From Lentisphaerota bacterium (GTDB lineage Bacteria; Verrucomicrobiota; Lentisphaeria; Victivallales; Victivallaceae), in the NCBI GenBank assembly GCA_015061615.1, contig SUWE01000027.1:1-34833 (forward strand): a stretch of DNA of 34,833 bases, read 5' to 3'. Position 1 is the first letter of the stretch. The number at the start of each line of letters is the position of its first letter. The position numbers and the translations under genes were made by a program. Under the pieces are notes generated by a model. That model had not been told where the DNA came from. It saw only the letters and a list, made by a program, of their open reading frames with translations, and did not search any database. Below, one piece after another: positions 7,114 to 15,102 of this stretch.

Positions 7114-8988
7114 ATGATCGAAAACTGGTTCACCAACAAATGTATGACCCTTATCGGCATCAACGGCAGAGCGCTTGCGGGTGAAGATCTTAAAGTCGCT
7201 GAACGCGCTATCGAAGCCGCCAGAATGGCAAATCACAAACTGTGGACTGACCGTAACGGCAACTTCTATCACAAAGAACGCACGCTTTTTGCTTCTGCCC
7301 GACCGCTTATTGACGGCAACGGCAAACCTGTACGGATTTGCGGCCGTATGGTCAAAATCAAAGCCAAATTCTGCAGCAAATGCGGCGGTTCTGCTCCCGG
7401 CAGCTGGTGGCGTTGCGGCGGATGCGGCAAACTTATCGGCAATGAATCTCAGACTTGTCCCCATTGCGGCAGAACCCAGAATCCGATGATGCGTCTGGAT
7501 ATTTCTGACGGTTCATGGCGTAAGGAGGAAGAAATTTTTGCTGAGCGTTTTGAATTGCAGGATATTGCTCCGCTCATGCAGAAAGGGTTGAATGTTCAGG
7601 AAAGTCAGAATGCTGTTCTGCTTGAAGGCGGCGCTGTTACCGATGTCCTGTCTGCCGGATTTTACAAAACCCCTGATTTTGAAAACAACGAAGGCGGCGA
7701 TAAAAGTCTGGTGATGGTCGATTGCTCTGAATTTTCTCTGCCGGTATGTGTTGAAAGCATTCGTACTGCTGACGATATCGAAGCCGATTTGCATGTTGTT
7801 GCCGTACTCCGTTTCGATCCTGCAAACGCCAAAGAGTTCATGTGCAATCTCATGGGCAGTTCGCTCTATCTCAAGCAGGATGCTCTTACCGCTTCTCTCG
7901 GTTATGATGAAATTGCTCACTGCCTGCTCGGTGATATCGACACCGCCGCCCGTGAAATGTGCAACACCACCACCGTTGCGGAACTTTTCAAAAGTGCCGA
8001 TACCCGTATCAAACTTGAAAATCACATTGCCAATTCTCTTGCCCGCAATCTTTCAGCGATCGGCATGAGTTTTGTCCGTCTCAAAGAAGTTGAGTTTGAA
8101 TCTGAAGTTTTCACCAAACTGCGTGAAATGTCCGGTCAGGTTGAAACCAAACGGCGTGAAATAGAATTTATGCAGAGGGCAGATGAGCTTGCCAACGATG
8201 CCACCCGCCGTGAAGCGATGAGCGAGTATGAGATGGAAGATTTCATGGATCAGCTCGCTCACGAAAAGGGTATCAAAGATGATCTGCGTGTTCAGGAAAT
8301 CGAACGGCTGCGGAAAAACTGGGAAAGATCACAGGAAAAAGATGCACTTTCTCATGAGCATGACCTTGATGATATTCAGCAGATGCGCCAGCTTGAGCGT
8401 GACCGCACCGATGCTGAATTCAAGCAGGAAATGATCGACCTTGAACATAAACGCGATATCGAACGCCGTATCGCGGAACAGAATGCTTCGCTGGAATTTA
8501 CTCAAATCGAAAGCCGGATACAGAACATCAAAATCGAAGTTGCCGCCAAAAAAGCTGCCGCCGAGCAGGACGCTGCCGACAAGTGGCTCGATATCAAGCA
8601 GAAAAAACAGGCATTCAATCAAAATCAGAAAATCGATATGATAAAAGCCGCTCAGGGTGCCGATATTTCAGCCCTGATAATGGCAGAGGATGATCCTGAC
8701 AAAAGACGTGATCTGCTTGAGTTATATGAACAGCAGCAGCAGGCGAAAATGACACCTGAACTTCTGCTTGCCGCCGCCGCCGCCCGTGGAAACGCCGCTG
8801 CCGCCGCCGCTCTTGCAGGTATGAACAAAGATCAGCTTGATGTTATTGAACGCGCCAAAAACGAAAATAAAGAGATTTTTGAAAAGATGCTGCAGATGAA
8901 TGAACGCATGTTCAATCAGGCAACTGAAAATATGGCAAAAAACAACGGCGGTTCCAATACCACCACGACGACCCAGATCATCAAGTGA
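7114..8988 (+). CDS. Zinc-ribbon SPFH (Band 7) protein with long coiled coil
   Basis: 624 residues, no signal peptide or membrane helix visible. Residues 87-118 have three CxxC knuckles (CSKC, CGGC, CPHC), a zinc ribbon. Residues about 145-350 fit an SPFH/Band 7 domain of the soluble 'virion core-like' type (QNAVLLEGGAVTDVLSAGFY, then VAELFKSADTRIKLENHIAN). Residues about 350-545 are a charged coiled coil rich in Glu, Arg, Gln and Lys. An Ala-rich stretch (LLLAAAAARGNAAAAAALAG) and a Thr-rich tail (NTTTTTQIIK) follow. SPFH proteins oligomerise into rings or cages that organise membranes or hold partners. The next gene is an FHA protein 18 bases downstream, so a phospho-dependent assembly is plausible (inference). 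The start follows AGGAGCAGACAAA. Confidence 0.85.
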   Translation: MIENWFTNKCMTLIGINGRALAGEDLKVAERAIEAARMANHKLWTDRNGNFYHKERTLFASARPLIDGNGKPVRICGRMVKIKAKFCSKCGGSAPGSWWRCGGCGKLIGNESQTCPHCGRTQNPMMRLDISDGSWRKEEEIFAERFELQDIAPLMQKGLNVQESQNAVLLEGGAVTDVLSAGFYKTPDFENNEGGDKSLVMVDCSEFSLPVCVESIRTADDIEADLHVVAVLRFDPANAKEFMCNLMGSSLYLKQDALTASLGYDEIAHCLLGDIDTAAREMCNTTTVAELFKSADTRIKLENHIANSLARNLSAIGMSFVRLKEVEFESEVFTKLREMSGQVETKRREIEFMQRADELANDATRREAMSEYEMEDFMDQLAHEKGIKDDLRVQEIERLRKNWERSQEKDALSHEHDLDDIQQMRQLERDRTDAEFKQEMIDLEHKRDIERRIAEQNASLEFTQIESRIQNIKIEVAAKKAAAEQDAADKWLDIKQKKQAFNQNQKIDMIKAAQGADISALIMAEDDPDKRRDLLELYEQQQQAKMTPELLLAAAAARGNAAAAAALAGMNKDQLDVIERAKNENKEIFEKMLQMNERMFNQATENMAKNNGGSNTTTTTQIIK

Positions 8989-9006
8989 AGGTTTGAGGGG
9001 GGGGAA

Positions 9007-10521
9007 ATGGAAATAAAGTGTCCTAATTGTTCCGCTGCTGCGGAATATATCCCGGGGGAAAGCGAGATTTGCTGTGAGTGCGGCAGTGAGTTGAAACCTG
9101 AAGCGGTTTCAGATCCTGCCGCCGCAGAAATCCCTGCGGCAACTCCGGTGGTGACTCCGGTCAAAGAGCCTGCTGCCGGCGGCAAAGGGATTTTTGATAA
9201 CATTGATTTTGCTTCGATTTTCGGTAAAAAAACGACTTTTGCCGACGACAGTGATGATTACGATCTTTCTGATCGTTCACGGATGATTGCCGACAATATC
9301 GAAAATATCGATTTCGGTTTTGATGAACCGTCTTTGGGTGAATGTTCCCACCTCAAAGTTGAGTACAACAGAAATGTATTCTTCCTTACAGGTTCAACTT
9401 CAGTCATCAAGCTGAAACTGACCCCGATGGATAATCAGCTCGAAGATCTGCTGGTTTTTATGGAAACTGACCGCGGTGAAAATCACGTCAGAAGACAGAT
9501 TCCTGTGCGTGCGCTGCTGAAAAAAGACCGTACCGTTTTTCTGCAGCTTCCTGTTGATCCCGAAGAAGTTTCAGGCAGATTGTTCCTTGTTTTTTACATC
9601 GGCTGCAAGGTCAGGGGAGAATTCCGGTATTACCAGTTTGCTGCCGAACACAAAGTTTATGACTCAAGACAGTCAGGCAGTGCGCTGTGCAGTCAGATAA
9701 CGATCAACAATATTCAGGATATCACTTCCACAGGTGCTGCGGATATCAACTACCGCGACTCCATCGGCGATGCGCTGAAAAAGATGGCGGATAAGACCCT
9801 TTCTGTCAATGAGTTGATCGACCGTTTGAATGATTTGCCGCCCGAATATCAGATACAGCAGTTGACAAAAACCAGCTGGAGACCTGAAGATGCACTTGTC
9901 AAAGGCAATCTCTACCCTGCCGAAAAACTTACCCTTGAATACAATGGATTTACCATCCATCTGCTGAACAAACCGTCGGTGAAATTCGGTCGTGACCCGA
10001 TGCAGTGCGATTTGCTCGTCCGCAGCCGTTCGATTCCGTCCGGAGAATATCCCAACTCGACAGTCAGCAGAAAACATGCGGAAATCATTTACTGTGATGA
10101 CACGGTAAAACTTTTTGATTACAGCTCATACGGAACTTACATCAACGGCCGCAAACCTGACCGTTCGGGTATTCCCCTTGATTTGAGCGCGACAGTTGAG
10201 TTCGGTGATATCCACTGGAAGATGAGTATTCAGCAGTGCAATGCACGTCTGCCGCATAACATCTGTCAGACCTGTTCCGCGAACAAGGTCAGATCGGTAA
10301 CTTTTTCCCGAATGGATACTGAGCCTGAATGCTATTTGCTCATCTGGCAGTGCTGTGAGCTTGGCAGGGTGATCGAAAATTTGACCGACTGGACGATTTT
10401 TTCCAGAAACGGTTGTTTCTTCATCCGTACACCCGAGCAGGATTTTTACCATCTGCGCCCCGGACAGACGATCGCTTCAAAAAATAATCAGATAAAAGTT
10501 AAATATTTTGAACAAAATTGA
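9007..10521 (+). CDS. Zinc-ribbon FHA-domain protein
   Basis: 504 residues. An N-terminal zinc ribbon (C5-P-N-C8 and C22-C-E-C25) is followed by an Ala/Pro-rich linker and a region of unknown fold (about 100-300). An FHA domain spans about 315-425 with the key motifs: VKFGRDPMQCDL (GR), NSTVSRKHAEII (S-x-x-H) and SSYGTYINGR (N-G). FHA domains bind phosphothreonine peptides. The C-terminal 80 residues contain CQTC and a WQCC motif and read like a second small beta domain. The ribosome-binding site is GAGGGGGGG. The protein is probably cytoplasmic. Its likely partner is the SPFH protein upstream, whose tail carries a run of threonines (inference). No Ser/Thr kinase is present in the window. Confidence 0.85.
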   Translation: MEIKCPNCSAAAEYIPGESEICCECGSELKPEAVSDPAAAEIPAATPVVTPVKEPAAGGKGIFDNIDFASIFGKKTTFADDSDDYDLSDRSRMIADNIENIDFGFDEPSLGECSHLKVEYNRNVFFLTGSTSVIKLKLTPMDNQLEDLLVFMETDRGENHVRRQIPVRALLKKDRTVFLQLPVDPEEVSGRLFLVFYIGCKVRGEFRYYQFAAEHKVYDSRQSGSALCSQITINNIQDITSTGAADINYRDSIGDALKKMADKTLSVNELIDRLNDLPPEYQIQQLTKTSWRPEDALVKGNLYPAEKLTLEYNGFTIHLLNKPSVKFGRDPMQCDLLVRSRSIPSGEYPNSTVSRKHAEIIYCDDTVKLFDYSSYGTYINGRKPDRSGIPLDLSATVEFGDIHWKMSIQQCNARLPHNICQTCSANKVRSVTFSRMDTEPECYLLIWQCCELGRVIENLTDWTIFSRNGCFFIRTPEQDFYHLRPGQTIASKNNQIKVKYFEQN

Positions 10522-10529
10522 GAAAGGAA

Positions 10530-11297
10530 ATGAAAAAAATGAAAAAAAATCTCTTCACAGTCATGGCAGGCGTTTTGGCACTGCTGATTTTCGCCGGATG
10601 CAGAATGATGACTCCGCCGCCTGAAGTCGATCCCAATCCCCAGTCTGTTCCGGAACCGTTGAGATACTATGGCGATATTGAACTCTATAAAGAACAGCGT
10701 GTTCCGCTTGCCGTTATGATTACTGCATCAACTGCGGCAGATGAAATCTCTTATGTTGATACAATGAAAAATGCGTTGAATGACAGCGATATAAACTGTG
10801 TTGCTCAAGGTGTGCCGTTTGATATACAGATCCGTATGAACTCCATTTACAAAGTGTTGACACCCGCGCCGCAGTGCCGTCTCAATCACTTGCTGGAAAT
10901 TTCCGTTGCCAATGCCGACGGAGTCAAAGTTCTTCCGCTCTGGCAGCACAAAACTGAAGCGCTTAAAAGCTGTGCCACTGCCGCCGATGCCAAAGCTCTG
11001 ATGAAGCCGCAGATCGATGAAAGCATCAGAGAGTGGAACAAAAATTATTTCAGAAAAGAAGCGGGCAGGGTTTTCAAAGTGTCAGTTCTGCAGTTCAGAA
11101 CCTCAAGAAAACTTATCGAATTTGATGACACCCGTTATGAAAAAGATATCAGTCATGTTCTTTATAAACTCCGCCGTCTGCCCGGTGTGGTCAATGTCCG
11201 TATGATTTTCTCGGATAAAGCGAACAGAGTTGCCGCATTCCGTGTGGTATACCGCAGTGACATTAAACTTTATGAACAGATGATAAATCAGAAGTAA
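10530..11297 (+). CDS. Lipoprotein of the SPFH-FHA operon (paralogue of the next gene)
   Basis: 255 residues. Lipobox LIFAGC after an 18-residue hydrophobic segment marks it as a lipoprotein. Start uncertain between ATGs at 10530 and 10539; both share the AAAGG just upstream. The C-terminal 70 residues (VSVLQFRTSR..., YEKDISHVLYKLRRLPGVVN, FRVVYRSDIKLYEQM) align with the end of the lipoprotein at 11321-12142, so the two are paralogues. The middle (VPLAVMITAS, GVPFDIQIRMNSIY) reads as an alpha/beta domain of CsgG/LpoB type but this is weak. It probably sits in the envelope. The gene begins right after the FHA gene stop. Confidence 0.75.
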   Translation: MKKMKKNLFTVMAGVLALLIFAGCRMMTPPPEVDPNPQSVPEPLRYYGDIELYKEQRVPLAVMITASTAADEISYVDTMKNALNDSDINCVAQGVPFDIQIRMNSIYKVLTPAPQCRLNHLLEISVANADGVKVLPLWQHKTEALKSCATAADAKALMKPQIDESIREWNKNYFRKEAGRVFKVSVLQFRTSRKLIEFDDTRYEKDISHVLYKLRRLPGVVNVRMIFSDKANRVAAFRVVYRSDIKLYEQMINQK

Positions 11298-11320
11298 TAT
11301 AAAATAAGGAGATGGATTTT

Positions 11321-12142
11321 ATGAAAAAGTTCAATATGTTTACCGCCGCTGTCTTTGCCGTACTGGCATCAGGATGTGCCTCTGATCTGCCGCCGCAGGC
11401 AGAAGAACGCAAGATGGTTGTTTCCGCACCTGCGGTTCCTGTTCCGCCTGTTAAAGTTGCACCTGCGCCTATCCGCACGGCAACGCAGGCAAATGCGACC
11501 TTTTCTGTGGCAAGTGAAGTGAATACCAAACTGCGTATAGTTTTTACGGCTCACGGTGATGAACGGGTTTTTGCCGCAAAACTTGCCAGACGCCTCGCCG
11601 GAAAAGTCGTTGTCAGCAAAGCGGATATCATCAACAGCGGTGTCTGTGATATGGTGATAAATATCACACCTGAGTTTGAATTGCTCGACAAGACCCGCGA
11701 ATATTACCGCGTGAACTGCAAACAGATCGATGTCAGCATCAGTACAGGTAAAAAAGTTTATGCGGCAATGACCTGCGAGGTTGAAAATCTGCCCCGCAAA
11801 CTCGGTTTGCAGAACGCTAAAGATCAGTATCTGCCGCAGGCGGTCAATGCGATAGCTCCTTTCCTCGGCAAAGAGTTGGAAAGAATCAGCAACGAACAGG
11901 TCGCCGTCAGCGAGGTCAATCTGACTCTGGCAAATTTTCAGACCAAACCTGAAGCGCGTTATGTTTCAGAGCAGGTCAACCGCGTTGCAGAAATTCTCAG
12001 TGCCATGTCAGGTGTCCTCAACTTTACCAATGTCCGTCAGGATGTGAACAAGGCAACCTGCACATTCCGCATTGTCTATCTCAAAGAGCAGTTCCCGCAG
12101 GGGATTGCCAATGTACTCAATGCAAAACTTTCAGGCAAATAA
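11321..12142 (+). CDS. Lipoprotein of the SPFH-FHA operon, second paralogue
   Basis: 273 residues. AAGGAG lies 9 bases before the ATG at 11321 (the ATG at 11312 overlaps it). Lipobox VLASGC at residue about 20 is followed by a Pro/Val/Ala-rich linker (about 25-60) as is usual for tethering a domain away from the membrane. The folded part begins near KLRIVFTAHGDERVF and includes SGVCDMVINITPEFELL. The C-terminal module (RYVSEQVNRVAEILSAMSGV, TCTFRIVYLKEQFPQG) is shared with the preceding lipoprotein. A role as an outer-membrane or periplasmic partner of the CsgG/LpoB-like protein encoded next is an inference from order. Confidence 0.75.
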   Translation: MKKFNMFTAAVFAVLASGCASDLPPQAEERKMVVSAPAVPVPPVKVAPAPIRTATQANATFSVASEVNTKLRIVFTAHGDERVFAAKLARRLAGKVVVSKADIINSGVCDMVINITPEFELLDKTREYYRVNCKQIDVSISTGKKVYAAMTCEVENLPRKLGLQNAKDQYLPQAVNAIAPFLGKELERISNEQVAVSEVNLTLANFQTKPEARYVSEQVNRVAEILSAMSGVLNFTNVRQDVNKATCTFRIVYLKEQFPQGIANVLNAKLSGK

Positions 12143-12164
12143 TTTCAATCAGGAGATATAAAAT

Positions 12165-13172
12165 ATGAAAAAGCTTATTACTGTATTTGTGTTGATGTTT
12201 ACTGTGTTGAGTGCATCGGCAAATTCCTATGCGTTCCTTGCTGATGATGATGCCCGTCAGGCGGTTTACGGAGCGTTGGATAAGGCGATCCCCGCTTTGA
12301 AAAGTGCGCCTTTCGGCAACCGCACCATTGCAATACTGCCGATGAAAGCCGGTCACTCCATTCTCGCCGGCCGTTTGAAAAATATGCTGGTTCAATCAGG
12401 ATTCGTCTGCGTTGAAGGCAAAGAGGATCCGATGTGGGATGAGATCCTCAAAGAGATCGAATGGGATGAGCGTAAAGATGATATCCTTGATCCTGCAACA
12501 GTTGTAAAATTCGGCAAACTCAAAGCCGCCCATATTCTCATGCAGTGTGAGATCCGTGTTATCCACAGGAACTCCGAGCGCATTTATGCGGAAATCGAGC
12601 TGCGCGCCACCGACATTGCCACCAAGCGTGTTATCTGGGGCGGAACTTTCGCCAACCGCTTTTATTTCAGCAAAAAAGTCCGGGGTATCACCGGTCTTGA
12701 TGTTGAACTGTGCGAACTGCTCCGCAAAAATTTTGAAAAAGCCCATAAATCTCTGACTGCTCCTGTTACCGCTGCCAAATTCAACAATATCAAAACAGTT
12801 ACCGTTGTTCCTCTGAGCGGTGATATCGACTCATACATTACCGGACTTGCCAAAGCCATGGTGACCCGTACCAATCTTATGCCGCAGGATCCGCATATCC
12901 CCTCTCTGGCAGAGGTCCGCACTGCGGCAAGAGACGGATTGTTCAACAGTGATGCCATACTTTACGGTTCAGTCCGCGCTCTGCACAAAACCGCCCCCAC
13001 TCAATATACACAGGGAAAGAAAGTGGTTACGGCATGGGAGGTTATTGCAGAAATCGAGATTTCCATTGAAGAAGCAAAAACAGGCAATATCCTCTGGAGT
13101 GAACCTGTGCTGGTAAAAGAAACTCTTACTTCACGAAAAACTTGCCCGTCTGGGTGTTCAGGTCGCCCCTGA
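12165..13172 (+). CDS. Exported CsgG/LpoB-like two-domain protein with a foreign C-terminus
   Basis: 335 residues with a signal peptide (1-23, SASANSYA). Two tandem alpha/beta domains of CsgG/LpoB type can be seen: the first has TIAILPMKAGHSILAGRLKN, AAHILMQCEIRVI and ATDIATKRVIWGGTF; the second has TVTVVPLSGDIDSYITGLAK, SDAILYGSVRAL and EEAKTGNILWSEPV. LpoB activates a penicillin-binding protein and CsgG forms the curli pore; which role applies here is unknown. The first domain goes on for about 35 residues after its IWGGTF strand, but the second ends within about 20 after ILWSEPV. The last residues (RKTCPSGCSGRP) come from reading the following NagD gene in the wrong frame. The native C-terminus is therefore lost. 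AGGAG lies 8 bases before the ATG. Confidence 0.8.
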   Translation: MKKLITVFVLMFTVLSASANSYAFLADDDARQAVYGALDKAIPALKSAPFGNRTIAILPMKAGHSILAGRLKNMLVQSGFVCVEGKEDPMWDEILKEIEWDERKDDILDPATVVKFGKLKAAHILMQCEIRVIHRNSERIYAEIELRATDIATKRVIWGGTFANRFYFSKKVRGITGLDVELCELLRKNFEKAHKSLTAPVTAAKFNNIKTVTVVPLSGDIDSYITGLAKAMVTRTNLMPQDPHIPSLAEVRTAARDGLFNSDAILYGSVRALHKTAPTQYTQGKKVVTAWEVIAEIEISIEEAKTGNILWSEPVLVKETLTSRKTCPSGCSGRP

Positions 13173-13746
13173 ACACTTCTACACCAGCGCGCTGGCAACA
13201 GCCGATTTCCTTGCCCGTCAGAAACCCGGATGCTCCGTTTTTGCCATCGGCGAAGCCGGACTTACCAATGCCCTTTATGAACAGGGCATAACTATGAATG
13301 ACGTTGACCCCGACTATGTTGTCGTCGGCGAAACCCGTTCATACAGCATCGAGCGTCTGGAAAAAGCGGTGCATCTTGTGCTTAAAGGTGCGAAACTTAT
13401 CGGAACCAATCCCGACCTGACCGGTCCTACGGAAAGAGGAATCGTTCCGGCAACAGGCTCACTTATCGCCCCCATTGAACTTGCCACCGGGAAAAAAGCG
13501 TACTTCATCGGCAAACCCAACCCCTTCATGATGCGCCGCGCAGTGAAATATCTCAATGCAATGTCACGCGAAACGGTCATCATCGGCGACCGTATGGATA
13601 CGGATATCATCGCCGGGGTGGAAGCTGAGGTGGATACCGTCCTCGTCCTTTCCGGTGTGACGGCGAAGGAGGATATTTCAACGTTTGCCTACACTCCGAA
13701 ATATGTGATGAGCGGTCTTGCCGAAGTGGTGGAAAAACTTTCCTGA
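13135..13746 (+). pseudogene. NagD-type HAD phosphatase, N-terminus deleted
   Basis: The frame reads EKLARLGVQVAPEHFYTSAL at once, without a start codon, and continues to FAIGEAGL, DYVVVGETRSYS, GAKLIGTNPDLTGPTERG, YFIGKPNPFMMRRAV and VIIGDRMDTDIIAGV. These are the cap and the C-terminal HAD motifs (lysine of motif III, GDxxDTD of motif IV) of the NagD/p-nitrophenylphosphatase family. The first 55-60 residues of a normal 260-residue NagD are absent, including motif I (DxDGV, the nucleophile) and motif II. An in-frame TAA lies at 13114. A shorter start at 13294 exists but would make a protein with no active site. The gene joins directly to the truncated end of the preceding gene. Either a real deletion or an assembly join produced this. 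Confidence 0.88.
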
Positions 13747-13909
13747 GGTAATTTCAAAACTGATTCAAAAAGAGATTGAAAAATCAGCGTTGATGAGATC
13801 AAAGCGGTAGTTTGAGCGTGGCTATTGAATAAATAACCACCGAAAACGCTCCGCTTTGAGATCGCAGCGATGATTTTCAAGAATTTTTGAGGAGTTTTGA
13901 AATTGCCTC
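13745..13909. repeat. Nested palindromic intergenic repeat, family A (long form)
   Basis: GAGGTAATTTCAAAACT (13745-13761) pairs with 13893-13909 (one mismatch). The interior matches the element at 6531-6615 but has an extra 80 bases (13790-13869) between two CAGCG copies (13785-13789 and 13865-13869). That extra part is itself a hairpin: TCAAAGCGG/CCGCTTTGA, then GAGCGT/ACGCTC, then GTGGCTATT/AATAACCAC. It starts at the stop codon of the NagD remnant. Together with the promoter at 13958 it accounts for most of the 13747-14054 gap. Confidence 0.85.
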
Positions 13910-13957
13910 TCCCGACAAAATTTTTCATCAAAGACAATTTTTTGCAGTTGAATGTAA

Positions 13958-13986
13958 TTGACTTTTGCTGTTACTCATGCTACATT
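13958..13986 (+). promoter_or_regulatory. Promoter of the second envelope-protein unit
   Basis: TTGACT (13958-13963), exactly 17 bases, TACATT (13981-13986), 68 bases before the ATG at 14055. Confidence 0.6.
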
Positions 13987-14054
13987 ATGTTGTTCCGTGT
14001 GTAAAAAATCCTCATCAAATTTCAAAAACCTGAAAATATACTAAGGAGGGAAAC

Positions 14055-15083
14055 ATGTTTTTGAAAAAATTGCAAACCGGCATCAAAATGTTTGCTGCCG
14101 CCGCCGCACTCGCCCTTTCCGGCTGTGCAGTCAACTGGTATGAACTTCAGCCTGATATGCAGGAAGCCCCGGTTGAAAACATTCAAAAAGAACAGCAGAC
14201 CTACCAGCAGCGCCTCAAGTTCCGCCGCAGAGCTTACTTTGTCGGTCAGAAGGTGACCCGCACATGGTTTACCCACACATGGTTCCGCAGCTGGGTCACG
14301 ACCGCCTCTTTTGAAACCGCCTTCACCCAGCAGTTCGGCAGTGAACTTCAGAACCGTTTCAGCAATATGCGCGACCTTGAACTTGTCGGTCTGCACCGCG
14401 ATATCATCAATGAACAGTCTTTCGGCAGTGACACTGGTTCACTGCTGAATCAGAAACTTCCCAAACAGGCGGATTACCTTATTCTTTACAAGGTCACCAA
14501 CGTCGCAGTCCGCGAAAGCGCCGCCACCCAGCTCGGCAGAACTACAACAGGTATCGTCAGCGACAGTCTTGCTCTCGGCGGTCAACGCAAAGCCTCTTAC
14601 CGCACCCGTAAGGGCGGCGATATGGTCAGACTCTATTATGCGACTGTTTCCGCACAGATCCAGATGGTGGAAACAAAAACCGGCAAATCCATTTTCTCCT
14701 ACAACATTACCGCCGACAGTATTCCTTCACCGCTTTGTGCGCAGGATAATATCGACGACTGCATCCGCAAACTGGCGGAAAAAGCGTGTGCCAGATACCT
14801 TTATCAGTTCGGACCGCCGATCTACACCACCGAATCACGCAATTTCGGTCAGATGGTCCAGCTGAATATCGGTGCCGACTACGGAGTCGTTCCCGGAATG
14901 AGATTCCGTTTTATCCAGAAAAATCAGGCAGGTCAGGAATTTCAGATCGGAACAGGTTATGTTCAGAATGTCCCCGATGATATCGGTCCCAATTACAGCC
15001 GCGTTGTCGTCAATGGTCAGGGCAAACCTGAAAACTTCCGCGTTATGAAAAACATGCTTGCCAAACCTATGATGATGCGGTAA
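14055..15083 (+). CDS. CsgG/LpoB-like lipoprotein
   Basis: 342 residues. AAGGAGGG lies 5 bases before the ATG. Lipobox ALSGC near residue 24 follows a KK-rich head and an Ala-rich hydrophobic segment. The mature part begins with WYELQPDM and has a charged segment (YQQRLKFRRRAYFVGQKVTR), then an alpha/beta region with QADYLILYKVTNVAVRE and VSAQIQMVETKTGKSIFSYN, the strand pattern seen in CsgG/LpoB proteins. The C-terminal 70 residues (LNIGADYGVVPGMRFRFIQK, FQIGTGYVQNV, YSRVVVNGQG) read like the small beta domain found at the end of FlgT and related proteins, also present in the next gene. It is likely an envelope assembly factor paired with the 15103 gene, 19 bases downstream. Confidence 0.75.
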   Translation: MFLKKLQTGIKMFAAAAALALSGCAVNWYELQPDMQEAPVENIQKEQQTYQQRLKFRRRAYFVGQKVTRTWFTHTWFRSWVTTASFETAFTQQFGSELQNRFSNMRDLELVGLHRDIINEQSFGSDTGSLLNQKLPKQADYLILYKVTNVAVRESAATQLGRTTTGIVSDSLALGGQRKASYRTRKGGDMVRLYYATVSAQIQMVETKTGKSIFSYNITADSIPSPLCAQDNIDDCIRKLAEKACARYLYQFGPPIYTTESRNFGQMVQLNIGADYGVVPGMRFRFIQKNQAGQEFQIGTGYVQNVPDDIGPNYSRVVVNGQGKPENFRVMKNMLAKPMMMR

Positions 15084-15102
15084 AAGTGAGGAGTAAAAAA
15101 TC

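Noticed and set aside
8760-8830. GCCGCC-rich run as a possible microsatellite or regulatory repeat
   Set aside because: It encodes the Ala-rich stretch of the SPFH protein in frame and fits the high-Ala composition of that tail.
13294-13746. Treating the NagD-like frame as a complete 150-residue gene from the ATG at 13294
   Set aside because: NagD homology continues upstream of that ATG to 13135 with no start, and the catalytic motifs I and II are missing.
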